DNA from: Vitellaria paradoxa
Lineage: Eukaryota > Streptophyta > Magnoliopsida > Ericales > Sapotaceae
Reading direction: 5' to 3'
NCBI GenBank assembly: GCA_019916065.1
Contig: CM034241.1
Coordinates: 124,001 to 188,000 of the forward strand
Length of the DNA: 64,000 nt
Made by a program: the position numbers and the translations under genes. Under the pieces are notes generated by a model. The model made no database searches. It saw only the letters and a program-made list of their open reading frames with translations, and had not been told where the DNA came from. This document shows positions 21,241-33,852 of this stretch, piece after piece (the stretch's first letter is position 1; each line of letters begins with the position of its first letter).

Positions 21241-24200
21241 ATGAGCTTCGGTGGCCCTTCTGTGGGTTCCGGACGCGGTTAGTTTCTCTGCACTCCAGGG
21301 ATTTTATAATCTCCTTTTGTTTTTGGTTGCTAGGAAGAAACCTTGAAAAGAAAGGAAAATAAAAGTTTGAATTTTCCTTCTTGATGTTTTAGTTCCCCAA
21401 ATTGAATTTATTGGGCAAACAACTAATGCCTATTAGTTTATTTAGGCTCCTCTGTATAAAAAGGGCTTTTACTTTTTGGCTAAAAACCGATAATACAAGC
21501 CATGATTAAAGATTTGATGTGTTCTGCTACTCCTGATATCTCTTTTTTTAAAGTTCAAAAAGAAAATGGGGTTTAGTTTTACTGGTTCATATTGGCCTTC
21601 CACCCATAAAAGGCTGAGGGTTGACCATATTTGGCTGAAAGTGGTGTTGTTTTAACTTTTAGGGTTTGATTGGTAAATTTTATGCCAATTCCATTTCAGG
21701 AGGTAGAAGAAGGGTATTTGAGTTTGGAAGGACCTATGTGGTCAAGCCCAAAGGTAGACACCAGGCCACTATAATCTGGCTGCACGGCCTTGGCGATAAT
21801 GGTGCCAGGTAGTTCCTAAATTCATGTCACATGGAGTCCCGATGAAGTTGAATTTTTATTCTATCTAAGTATTTTATTTTTGAACAAGGATGCTTTCATT
21901 TAGCTTTCGGTAACTGAGCAATCTACTATAATTTTCCTTGTGTATGTATTTCAAAAGCAATAAAGCATTCAGTTCTAGTTGCTCTCAGTTGGTCATCTAA
22001 TCTTTTAGTTTGCTCTTGTTTGATTATCTAATGAAGCTGAGTGCTGTTTATCAGCCAAGATTTTTACTTTTCCTCTTAAGCCATTTGCATGAGAAACCAT
22101 ATGCATTTTCTTTTTCCCTTTTAGTATTCTTTGCTCAATTTCTAGCATATGACTGTGTTGAAACTGTTATTTATGTGTATAGGTATCATATTTGCTCCAC
22201 AAAAAGGATGTTTGATAAAAACTATTGATATTTTAGTACTTGATGGATTGTCTGGTTCAGTGTTTTAAGATTGCTACTCTGAAATGTAATCTTCAAAAAT
22301 TGAAAAAAACAAAAACAAAAACAATAAAAGATGGCACCATAAACTTATTTTGCAACAGTTTTCTTCCTCAGACGTAATAAAATTACAATCATGGTTAAAA
22401 CTGAAAATTTCCTTGCTTTTCTGTTGTCGATAGCCATGTTTAGAAAATTGAGTTGAAGGACACATCCCCTAAACTGTAGAAGTATATCCTTTATTTAATT
22501 TTTATTTTCCTGTCAAAGGACAAAAAAGACCAAAAAATTGTGTTAGAAGTTTTTATTGGTTCGAGAAAATTCATTTCAGAAAACCCTTTTCTAAAAGGTG
22601 AATATGAAAAAAAAAAAAAAAAAAAACCACTGGTAGTAATTATTGTAGTATTTGAATGGAGATCAGAGAGTAAAAAACCCCAAGGGGTTAGATGGGATGG
22701 TCTTGGACTGGGACTTAGGGGCTTACCACCCCAAGGTCTCAAGTTCAAGTCTCCTCTCTAGCAAAACTTGGGGCCAGCCTCCCAGACGCATAGCGTAGTA
22801 AAGGTTGGTAGGACGGGCCTCCTTGGCTGGACGAACCGTATCCAGTTCTTGGGTGTGGGTCCGACTCCCCACCGCTACGCGAGTTCGCGATTTACCGCTA
22901 TACATGTTGAGGGGCCGGTATGTGTGGCACAAACCAAAAAAAACAGAGAGTAAAAGATAGAGTGTGTTTTAAAGATAAATTGATAAATATTGAAGCGAAG
23001 AAATTTTTCTATGTTGCTTTTTGCTTTTATAAATTTGAGAGTAGAAACTTATTTCTAGGGAAAAAGAAAAAAAAAATGTGCCAAACAGGCCAAGTTGTGT
23101 TGATTAAGAGTGGGCATCACAAGTGCCACGTTTGTCTCACGTATAGCTAATTATCCATTAGCTTATCTCCTTTATTTGGAAAAATAAATAAATTGCAAAG
23201 TTATTGTTATTGCTTCAGTGCATATAAGTACGGAAGAGGATATTTTTTGTTATTAATCTAATGGATGGCAGAAAGGCCCTCGCAAGCTCTTTACCTTTAT
23301 TGAGGAAGTATTGATGTATCAATAACTGTGGTATGTTTGTCTGAATGAGATTCCTATATTGGCTTGTATTAGCTTATAGATGGTCACTGCAATTTTTTTT
23401 TCCTGGATTGTAGTAAATCCAACCAAAAAAGTAAATAAATAAAAAAAGAAGTATACTCCCGATTATATTCTTTCGATAGTTATTCGGTGTCTTTCTAATA
23501 AGTGTTCAATTGCTATATTGGTTCAATTCTAGTGGATGTCAAAGCACATTTAAAACATTGCAATAGTGACTCCAATCCTCATTGTACTTTTTTCTCCTGG
23601 CAGCTGGTCCCAACTCTTGGAGACGCTCCCTCTTCCAAATGTAAGGATACCTTGAGGCCTATTGCATATTGGTGACACCTACATGAAGAACCAGTTTGCT
23701 TTACTATCAGTGATGAGAAAACTGGATATGTTTATTTTTGGAAAAATCCCAATATTGCTTATCATATTTATATTTTGGTGCTGTGCAGATTAAGTGGATC
23801 TGCCCCACTGCTCCTTCTCAACCAATATCTTTGTTTGGTGGTTTTCCTTCGACTGCTTGTAAGTAAACTTGTTTAGCGAAGTTTTTTTTTTTTTTTTTTT
23901 TTTTTTTTCCCCACTGTCCTGTTATATGGTCTCTTCTTAATGTATGAAGTACCTGTGTTGGAAATGTGCACTTGGATATGGGCATGATATATGTGTCTCA
24001 TATATAATTCAATAACTATACAAACATATTTAGCACTTCAATTTTAGTTCATAATTATGCATATAACTTATATTTTATGCATAAAATACTCTAATAGCAC
24101 GTTGTAAGTACCATATTATCTTATAATTATATTAAATATATGAATATTATCCTTCATCCCAATATCCTTGAGTAAAAGAATAAATGTGTGACTCTAGAGT

Positions 24201-27200
24201 CTAGACATATAACCTTAGCTAACACCTGTAGCTGAGTCTATGTAACATAGCCTTTTGGATTTTGCCATTGCAATTCACACTGCTGCAATAGTTAGTAGCG
24301 CTGGAATTATCATAAGAAGATCAAGATGGATCTGTTGATTCTAAAGTCCTAACCATACATGATGGGAAAAGCTAAAAGGATTACTGAAATGGGACCATAC
24401 ATCTTTCCGTTTATTATCTTACAATACAATGGAAATATTTTCATGGTCTTCATGGCAAAGGGCAACTCACATTTGTTTGAAACCAAATTAGGGTTTGATG
24501 TCAACGAACTTTCTGAAAATGCCAGTAGATGATTTAGAGGGTTTGGATGCATCAGCAGCACATGTTGCAAGTCTTTTATCTACGGAGCCCGCTGACAGTA
24601 AGTTCTCTATTGCAGCATTCTTCTATACAATGCTCTATTTGTTGATGATGTTCTTTTCATTTAAAAAATTCCAATTGCGGTAACTTTCAATATTTGTACA
24701 ATGTCCTATTCCTCTGCTTGATAGCTAGGAGTCATGGAAAAGTAAAATAGTCCTTTCCACACCATCCTGTTAAAAGGAATTGATCATATTTCCTGTTGCT
24801 CCCTGCGAATGAAACAGAGCAGTGGAATTGAATTTTTTTTCATTTTCACACTGGTTATTGCCTATATTTCATTGACTCAAGTATGAGTATGGGGTGCATG
24901 TGTGTCCAGCTGTTGGACCTTCGAAAATTTTAATTTTAGATTATTCGAGTATGCATGGTATTGGGTTTGAAGATGTGGACGCATTGTGAACATTTAAATA
25001 TATTGTATATTTTAAATTACACTGACATAAAATATGATTATTATTTAGGAATGCACTTGAAATTAAACAGAACTTAAGAGAAAAAAAAAATCTTTTATTT
25101 TTAACCATGAACTGTTGTTTATTCAAATATCATTAAAATTTATAGGATCCAAGTGTCTAATTTTGGGTATGGATATCGGATACCTATCCCATACCTTTGC
25201 CCTTCGAGTGCAAATAGAAGAGTCTATGTAACATTGGGTATTGGACAATTTTATATTTGCTGATTCTTTAGCTTTGAGTTGGTAAAACGCTGATTATTAT
25301 CTTGAAAAGATTGTGTTACACAACTTCTCTAAAAATTCATGTTCTCTCTCCATCGTGTTCTTAGCTTTTGCCTTCGCTGCAAATAGTCTTAAAATTCCTC
25401 TTAATCCCTGTTTCAATCCAATGCTGCATCAGATTTTTTTAAGTATTTATTGCACTTTGCCAAATCTCTTTATGTGGATTACATTTTTTTTTTTTTTTTT
25501 TTTTGTGCTTAAGCATGAACATAATGCTGCCACTGCTTCTGTAAGATTGTGATTGTTGATTTTTTGGTTCATCTTGGGTTTCTGCTATGCTAAAGGAAAC
25601 ATTTGGAATCCCATGGAAATGAATTTGTTCCATTGTGTAAAGCGTGATGAATTAACTTTAATTTGCTTTTGATAGCATTTGAACAGACTATTGTCATGTT
25701 GTATGCTATCATGTCTAGGATTTCATGAATTGGCATTGCTTCCCTTGTTTTCATGTGATTTGTGGCAAACAAACTATAATTTAAATCAAGTATATTCTAA
25801 TGGACTCATTTATTTGAGGTGCTTTGAAAACATCATAATTTTTTAATATCCATCTGATGTTTATGCTCTTTATATTTAGTTACTACGAGTGTGACATAAT
25901 TTCCAATTTTGTTGATAAAACAGAACCACCCCCCCCCCCCCCCAAAAAAAAGAGAAACATACATATTCTATTTGACATCATTTAATTTTGTCTTCTTTGT
26001 TACAGTTAAACTTGCAGTAGGAGGTTTCAGTATGGGCGCAGCAACAGCCCTCTACTCTGCAACTTGCTTTGCTCTTGGAAAATATGGGAATGGCAACCCC
26101 TACCCAGCCAATTTAAGTGCAGTTGTCGGACTAAGTGGCTGGCTTCCGTGTGCAAAGTCAGACTTTTACAACATGCTTCTCATCCTCAGTAGTTACATTT
26201 AATTTCCTCTTGTAATTTATATCGTGCGTCTAATTAAATTTTTACTTTTTATCATTCTACAGGAACTTGAGTAGCAAAATTGAGGGGGAAGATGAAGCTG
26301 CAAGGCGAGCTGCATCTTTGCCTATTATGCTTTGTCATGGTAGAGGTATTCACATTTCTCTATTCATGCAAGATTTACTATCGGTTTAGGAGTATCCCCC
26401 CCCCCCCCCCAATTTAAGAGTTAATGGAGTTGCCTTCTCGGCCAGAGCGTATGTTGGTGGCACTGAGGAGTTGTGTATAGCTGTTGCAGCATGAATCAGG
26501 AAATGAGTTTTAGATGCAAATGAACAGATTGTGGACAATCAATTTTAGCAGGTTTTTTGGGTCTCACTTATTTGCCGTACAGGCCATTGGAGCTTGCTAT
26601 CAGTTTTTCGAAACTCACCTAGACAAGTCTGGATTGAAATTCAAAGGCTCAGATTGTTTTTAACATAATGTTTGGATGCCAAAAGAGAGTTGTAAAACTC
26701 AAAAGGGAGTGGCACCTAGCCATTGAGAGCGTCGGTTGTTCTAGTAGATAAACAATGCATTGTAGAGAATTACAGATATATATAAGTTAGTATTTCCAGT
26801 CATATCTCATTTGATAAGTGATAGTGTTAGTAGAGAGACGATGCGTTGTAGATAGTTACAGATCTACAAGTTGGTAATTTCCAGCCATCTCTCAGTTGAT
26901 GAGTGGATAGTCGAGGAATTCATCATTGTCTATTGATGTTTCACCAGATCTCCATCAAGTTTTGGCAATGGTTTCCTGGCTATTTAAGTGAGATATGCAC
27001 TATTAATTCTGGCACAATCTACTGCAGGTGATGATGTGGTTGCTTTTAAATTTGGTGAGAGATCCTCACAGGCCTTGAGTTCATCTAGATTCCGGGATGT
27101 GACATTCAAAGCCTATGATGGGTATGTAATTCCATATTTTTTCCCACAGTAATAGCTTTCTTAGATTTGGTAAAATTTTATAGGAACTTCAATTGTTTCC

Positions 27201-27299
27201 TCCCAACTTTTCAGGCTTGGCCACTACACAGTTCCTGAAGAGATGGATCAGTTGTGCGCTTGGCTAACTTCAAAGCTTGGATTAGAAGGACTTTCATAA
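21241..27299 (+). CDS. Acyl-protein thioesterase-like serine hydrolase, nine coding exons
   Basis: Coding exons: 21241-21277, 21700-21808, 23604-23640, 23789-23858, 24492-24597, 26006-26156, 26263-26345, 27028-27121 and 27215-27299. All have GT-AG introns, and phases agree except at exon 5. The product is an alpha/beta hydrolase of the phospholipase/carboxylesterase family (about 256 aa, usual length), predicted to remove S-acyl groups from proteins. Landmarks are IWLHGLGDNG (oxyanion loop), SWSQLLETLPLPN, WICPTAPSQPISLFGG, the nucleophile motif GGFSMG (GXSXG), GLSGWLPCAK, the Asp in GDDVVAFKFGE, and the His in LGHYTVPEEM. In exon 5 the frame shifts after FDVNELSEN (a one-base excess or two-base loss), giving an early TGA. 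An AG at 24524-24525 would restore the frame as an alternative acceptor but drop the conserved WFD segment. This is a real mutation, alternative splicing or a sequence error. Confidence 0.85.
22676..22943 (+). mobile_element. SINE-like insertion in intron 2 of thioesterase gene
   Basis: A 268-bp GC-rich segment is flanked by a perfect 12-bp direct repeat CAGAGAGTAAAA at 22664-22675 and 22944-22955. The 3' end is A-rich (CCAAAAAAAA). Near the 5' end an A-box-like TGGTCTTGGACTGG (22698-22711) and a B-box GTTCAAGTC (22743-22751) are spaced as in a tRNA gene. The long variable target duplication, A tail and pol III boxes fit a tRNA-derived SINE. The family is not recognised. Confidence 0.7.
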
Positions 27300-28976
27300 G
27301 TTAGCAATCAATCTGCAGAATTCAAATAATTGCTTGCAGGTACAAGCAAGAAAAAAAATGGGAGGGGAAAATCTTTCACAAGAAAAGTAATTCTGATTAG
27401 GATTCATGGTACCGAGACCTTTCACTGACGTTGAATAATTTTTTATTTTATTTCTATCCTCCTTGTGTTTGGCTCGTGGAATTGCACCAATGGAGCATAT
27501 GAATGTTTTTATTATCTAATTCATCCAAAAAAATGATTGTTTTTGTGATCTCATTCATTGATATGCACTCCTGGGATTCAATGTTTATGCTAAATGACAG
27601 CATATATTTGATTTATTTCTCTGCACATTGCTGATTTGGTTCACACATTGCGGTTGGTCTCAAGGAAGCCGAGAGGTTACAAGATTCTCGCTTGGGTTGC
27701 TTGTGTTCGCATATGCACCCGCCCATCTTGGCATCCGCCAACGAAAAGGGGAGCTTTGCTATGTCAGTCCCGTTACAGTAATCTATAGTCTTGATTGCAA
27801 GTCATATGAGACTGATATGGCACCAAATCCTCCACCAAAGGGCTTACTTGGCTATAATGTGGGCACATCTTGCACTTCACTTTTGAGTTGCACTACTCAA
27901 TAGGTTGCTATAAATGTGGGCACATTGGCACTTCTCTGTGGGTTGGACGGTTTCCTGTAAATGTGGGCACATCTTGCACTTCTCTTGGGTTTTGGACAAT
28001 TTGGCTGGAAACCATCCTTGGACATATTTCTGGGAAAGCTAAAAGAAGTTGACGTGTTTTTCGCTCAAGGAATAAACAGGAATGAGACAGTGGCTTCCTC
28101 ATTTACCATATTCGTTGCATGCAAAAAGGGTTAATAAATTATGAACCAAAGACAACTGGTTTACAGTTTAACGGTTTCCCTATTTGAAGGAAGTTCTTTA
28201 GACAACAAATTTGCCCCGTAGAACTCAATTTTCATACAACAATAGGACAGAACAAAAGTTGTCACAAAAAACATTCCACCTAGTTATTGTTATCAAGAAC
28301 TTGAACCAAAACAACCTCTTGCATTCGCAAGGACTGCATGCTTAACAAAGTGTGTATACATATATATATATATATGTATGTCTATGCATTTATCAACATG
28401 ATTTTTAATAGAAAATGAGATGTGTTGAAGGCATTAGTGTAATTAAAGTGCATTATGATGGGTTATTTATTTCAAAATGATAAATACTTAATCATGTTAC
28501 ATTATCTTGATTTAAAATAAAATTATGGAAAAGAATTCATGTCACATCATTTCCATTTAGAATTCTTGTTGTATTACATTACTAAAAAATTAAAACTTAA
28601 AAAAAAAAAATGCTTAAAAGAGGACCAAGTCTTCTACAGGAAGTTCAATTGGTGGAGATGTCGTTTCCAATTCCACAAGAGTGACATACAGAATATAGAT
28701 ACAAATCAGCAATACAACCCCACTTTTTCTGTTTCCAAATTGTTCACTTCCAAAGTTTTCCACTTAAAGAAAGAGAAACGAGAAAAGTTTTAAAAGAATA
28801 ATACAGCAAAACAAGCAAAAAAATAAGGCGTACAAACAAGCAAAAATGATCACTGGCAAATTCACCATAAAATGCTAAATATTTTTGTCTTAAAAAAGCG
28901 ACCTTTCAAGAGACAGATATTGCCAAGGAAGAATTTCCTTCCACCCCACCAAAGGATTAATTTCAAGGTCATGATA
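27300..28976. other. 3' ends of two convergent genes, no further gene seen
   Basis: The left part is 3'-UTR of the thioesterase gene and the right part lies downstream of the DeSI gene. Between 27855 and 27985 the phrase TGTGGGCACATCTTGCACTTC or a shorter form occurs three times. Frames of 60-91 codons overlap it on both strands but have no recognised domain. An (AT)n tract lies at 28362-28375. Confidence 0.5.
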
Positions 28977-30566
28977 TCACCTTTGGACCTCTTTAATAAA
29001 AGCAACATCTGAGCCACTAGCAGATAGTGACAGCAGCAGCTTATCTTGATCTTCATCATCACTTGCTATTAACTCATGGGTGGTTGATGAAGACTCAGTC
29101 TGGTCTTCTTCTGGATCTGATGAGGTGGGAAAAAACAAAATAGGACGTAAGGTCCGAGGATTAAAATTTCCTTTCGATGGGTTGTTTTGATCAGCATGAA
29201 AAATTGAAACATTTCAAAATGTCTCCGTAAAATTTTGAAAAAAAAAATATCAAATTACATATGAATGTTTAGAATCATAGATTAAATTTATTCGTGTATG
29301 AATGTCTAACAATATATTAATTAAACAATTTCCTAGTTTAGTATATATTATGTTCATAAGTTGGTGTATTTTATTATATTTCCATGGAATTATTAGAATT
29401 AATATTCCACTAATGTAGTGTTTCAGTCTCTTAGAAAATGAAAATGATTTGGCTATTTTGATAGAAAGGAACAATGTTTTGTTCCTTGCTCGAGGGCAGA
29501 AAATTTTAAAAATAGATCAACTACAAACCTGTATATGCATGATACTCAGGCAGATGTTTAACCGTAGTTTCTTGGAGGGTTTCAGGAAGCAGACAACTGC
29601 ATAAAGAACCTGAAATTCGGGAGAAATAAAGTGTGTTTACAATACCTTTCACATTTATTATGAGAATACATGTAATGGCACCAGCAATGATAAAGTACAA
29701 TTTTACTTCAATAGAAATGATCTAATCCACTACATAGTAGCGGGAGTGCAAGAAGTTGAGAAGTTTGGTATAGATAGTAACCACTTTGCTATGGTAACAT
29801 GGCCGTTAGTCCATTTTGAGGAAAATTAAATGGCCTAAATGGACAATAGTTTTCACCAAGATATTGTTTCTTGGCACATCTGAGCCGCACAATTCCCTTG
29901 TGTATTGCATAAAAGGAAACCTCCGGATGTTCCATTGAAATGAAGCCACTATGGAGTAATTTTCATTTCCATTGCCAACAAGAGACTGAAGCAAAAGAAG
30001 TAGATGAATAGAAACATTAATTGGTAAGCAAAATTCAACGTACCTAGCCGGGCAAGACGATTCACCCATCCAGGGATATGTTTGCCAGTCAGTCTGGAAG
30101 CAATGTCATCTGTAAAATGGTTGCAATTCTTGGATAAGAGATTGTAGGTATTTCCATGATACTCGGAAGCCACACCCTCAATGAATGTCCGAAACTCAGA
30201 CATAGGCATATTTGTATGACCCAGTGGGACAGAACATCTGTAGATAAAACCTGGGCAACTTCTAGGTTCCACTTCAAACACTCCACTAATGGGGAGGTCA
30301 TGGGCTCCAAATCCATATTCCATTCCATGGACTGAAAATATAGATGCCATATGTCAGATGGAGAATGAAAATTTATGAAAATGCAAGGTACAAGTCCAGA
30401 CATTCCTCTAGATTAAATTATCGACATAGCTTACTTCATTAGGGGGGAAGAGGAAATGCAAGCTTACACTAACAAGAAAATATATTTCTGATAAGAACCC
30501 AAAATTCCCATAATTCAATAAGGTTAAAATTTTGAATAAATTCTTAACAGAGAGTTCTCTCTGTCC

Positions 30567-30614
<48 letters not shown>

Positions 30615-33022
30615 TTAATATTTATAATATCCAACAAACTCCATAACTTCTACATGAACAATCTTTAATGACAGATCTTGCACATAAGAAATCTTGTATA
30701 AACTGCATGAGACTGAAACCCCAGAACATAATTTCTCTTGGTTGCCCAAATTGAACCAATTTTCCACCTAGATTGCAGACAAAAACATAAAGCATCATGG
30801 TAGCAGCTGACCAGTGCCATGTTCTTGATAACAAGCAGGAAAAGAAACTCCCTAAATGTGTGCATTTAACAAGATCAGAAATATCAGAAGCCATTAATGT
30901 CATTTGAATTAGAGGTAAGGCCACTAAATCTTTATGTTTATGAGCACCACACCCCCTCCCCCCCCCCCCCCAAAAAAAAGAACAAATAACAAAATAAATA
31001 AGTGAAATAAGTGAAAGGTGCCACTAAGGGTTTTAGGACCACTCGTTTCTTGGAACAACCAATGGAAATTAATATTTGGCTTTATATTAATATTTAAATC
31101 TTCCTTTTCTTCAATTTTTTTGCCTCTCATCCAGATAAAACATATTATTCATTGGAAGCACTTTTCACAAAAACATCTATGGCATTTGTTCAGGCAGCAC
31201 CTCCACAAATGGTGCTTGAATCTTCTCTGGGAAGCTTTGGGACAAGTTATCTTTAGCACTTGCCAACAGCAGTTTGTGTCTTCTGTAAGGAGACTCCAAA
31301 TAATTATGTCAGTTCTTTCATTCCCAAGAAAGTGGCTAAAGATATATATATTTAGGCCAACCTCCCTTGAGATTCTTTGACCCAAAAAAATGGAAACTTA
31401 GAGATTTTGTAGTCTTGCTGAATGAAAGCATATTTGGCACATCTCGCACTTTTTAATAAATGACCAATATATGCTAATTGGAATTACAAACAGAAAATTA
31501 AGGAGCTCGCACAATCCCTGCAGGTTGTTCATGATATTGGAGAAAATTTACAAAATCAAGAAGAAAAAGTATCAGCTTTTGATTTCACATGAAACTAGTG
31601 ATGGAAGGCATACATCTATAACTCAACAACTAGCATCCCATGGGTCCCCAGGTAGACCAATTAGGAGATTGAACCATGTTTGATGCTGACTTAGGCAATT
31701 TTTCACAAGTAACGAACAATATAGTGCAGAATAGTTGGATACTAGCGAAATCCACTAATATTAAGGACGTTCTTATTCTAGCCCCCTCTTTTCAATAAAG
31801 AAGACAGAATTACTTGGCTTTCTTCTAGTAATTTGCATGTAGCAGGAAGGACACAAGTGGCCCTTACAGATGAAGTGCCCGCTATTACCTCCCCACCCCC
31901 CCCCCCCAAAAAAAAAAAAACACTATTATCGCCAAAATGGATATCGACCTTCATTTACCACAGAGGACAGATTAGTAGCCAACAGAGTTATAAAGAACCT
32001 TTTTCTTTTTTTTTTTTTTTTCTGTGGAACATAGTTGAAATCTTTGATCATTTACTCTTTGACTGTTCCAAGAACATTGGGTTCAATTATGAGAAAATGT
32101 AAGAACTTCTTGCTTTATGAGTTAGTAATAAATTCAGTTTTTTTTTTTTTAGTAACAGTTTCAATAATAGTTTTTGCAGCCCCACTTTCCCATATCTGGC
32201 ATTAACCAAAACTAACTTGTGGGAACAATTACAAAGATGTTTTTGCAGCCATGGTTTCTCATATCCAGCCTTAGCTAAAACTAAGAAGTCTCTGCGAACA
32301 ATTACAAAAATAAAGATCCATAGACACCAAAGCAAATATGTGACAACTGGGGACTTTCAGTAGAAAGTTTAGCAAATGAACTTGCAGATCAAATGTGTAA
32401 GGGTACGGTGGACGAATTATTGTCATCAAACATAATATATAGACCATATGACAAGCAACCGCACTGCAAAGATCTAATTTCCAAATCTTTCAGCCAATCA
32501 AGCAATAGAAACCTATCAAAATTCTATCTCGGGGCCCAGAAACTGCAGGAGAAAACACCAAATCGCACAAGAATTTTTAGCGACTGAACAAGCCCTAAAA
32601 CACATTTTCAATGAACAAATCCAAATTCAACATCAAATCCTAATATTAACCATCCGCAGAGAGAAACCCCCCAACCAGAACCCTCCTAAATCTCCAAAAA
32701 TACAAATAAAACCTCGCCCAAAAAATAATCAACACCCCCGGAACAGACCTAGACGGAGCCATATCAAAAGACAGATGCATATGCACATATGGGATCAAAT
32801 CACGAGTAGGAATCATAATTCTTTTTTTTTTTGAAAGGTAGGAATCAGAAATCGTTCACCTTCAATACCCGAATGGAAGATTCCGAAACCGAACCAGGAA
32901 GTGTAATGGTTCGCAGGTGTGAGGTCGTAGACATTCAACACGACTTGGGTATTGCAATTGGTGTTCTCACCACCAATATTAGAATCTTCGGAGCTTGATT
33001 TCGAGGCTTTCTCTGCCCCCAT
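28977..33022 (-). CDS. DeSI-like PPPDE-domain isopeptidase, four coding exons
   Basis: Coding exons on the minus strand: 33022-32860, 30331-30044, 29609-29529 and 29116-28977, with all junctions GT-AG and phases consistent, giving 223 aa. The start is the ATG before GAEKASKSSSEDS. The PPPDE fold covers about residues 25-170. The segment WFGFGIFHSGIE carries the catalytic His, and SKNCNHFTDDIA carries the catalytic Cys. Other landmarks are YGFGAHDLP, SGVFEVEPRSCPGF and GWVNRLARLG. Families of this fold are DeSI-type cysteine proteases acting on SUMO or ubiquitin conjugates; the plant substrate is unknown. The C-terminal 60 residues are acidic, Ser-rich and probably disordered. Intron 1 is 2.5 kb and holds poly(C)/poly(A) tracts. 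The gene converges on the thioesterase gene. Confidence 0.9.
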
Positions 33023-33027
33023 TTGAT

Positions 33028-33072
33028 TTCTTCTTCTTCTTCTTCTTCTTCTTCTTCTTCTTCTTCTTCTTC
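33028..33072 (+). repeat. (TTC)15 microsatellite in 5'-UTR of DeSI gene
   Basis: Fifteen uninterrupted TTC triplets, GAA on the coding strand, lie six bases upstream of the start codon. On the transcript this is a long purine tract next to the initiation site, and its length may vary between individuals. Confidence 0.95.
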
Positions 33073-33519
33073 TTTGATTTCCTTCCAAGAATTGGAGGAA
33101 TAACCCGAGAATCCCAGATTAAAAAAAAAAAAAAGAACAAAATAAAAATCTTTGTCACTCCATTTTTCGCAGCAGAGAAGCGACGGCCCGGAGATCGATC
33201 CCCCTCTCCAAAAGTTGGGCAATTCGTCAAAGGAGGAGGAGAAAGAAGCAAATAAAGGGCCAAAAGCGGAACACAAAAATAAACATATTTGTTCCTTGTT
33301 CCCAAAAAATATTTACATATATATTTGTTCATAAAAAATTGAGCAATTCAGAATGGCTGAGACTCATCATAGCAAGGCTGCGTTTGGATATGAAAATTTT
33401 CCTTTTAAATAATTTTTTTTCAGTATTATATAATTTTTTAATTAAAATTTATTTTTTTAAAGATGTAACTCTTAAATATTTAATTACATTCATTAACAAA
33501 GATTAAAAATGTCACAGTA
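33073..33519. other. Upstream region of DeSI gene
   Basis: Contains the 5'-UTR and presumed promoter of the minus-strand gene, a poly(A) run at 33121-33134 and AT-rich DNA. I see no clear TATA box. Confidence 0.4.
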
Positions 33520-33522
33520 TTA

Positions 33523-33849
33523 GGTGTCATTTGGTTTATTTTTTTATTTTTTATTTTCGTTTTTTATTTTTTATTTTGAGCTCATTTTATACTTTTGAAA
33601 ATCAAAAAAATAGTTCAAAACTCATTTGATTAATTGTGTTTTTAAAATTTATTTTTGAAAATAAAAAATGAGTTTACATATGAAATGAAAAATGACAAAA
33701 AATTATTTTGAGAGTTTTTAACCAAAACAAATAAAGATAATTTCAAAAAAAAAAGAAAGTAAAGAATTTTCTATTTATTTATTTTGAGATTTTTAACACA
33801 TAAAATAAAAATAAATAATAAATAATAGAAAAATAAACTAAAAGCCACC
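33523..33849. mobile_element. Tourist-like MITE (PIF/Harbinger type)
   Basis: A 327-bp AT-rich element is flanked by TTA at 33520-33522 and 33850-33852. The ends are inverted and imperfect: GGTGTCATTTGGTTTATTT at the left and the complement of GGTGGCTTTTAGTTTATTT at the right. A TTA target duplication with GG-starting inverted ends is the mark of PIF/Harbinger MITEs. It has no coding capacity. Confidence 0.7.
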
Positions 33850-33852
33850 TTA

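Noticed and set aside
22491..22953. Overlapping small frames in intron 2 of the thioesterase gene as genes
   Set aside because: They coincide with the SINE-like insertion and a poly(A) tract and show no domain.
27628..28102. Frames of 60-91 codons downstream of the thioesterase gene
   Set aside because: No recognised domain. They overlap on both strands and lie in the presumed 3'-UTR with a short repeated phrase.
32813..33332. Frames with poly-Arg, poly-Glu, poly-Lys or poly-Phe runs
   Set aside because: These are the (TTC)15 repeat and adjacent A runs read in different frames. Only the frame from 33022 continues into the conserved DeSI domain.
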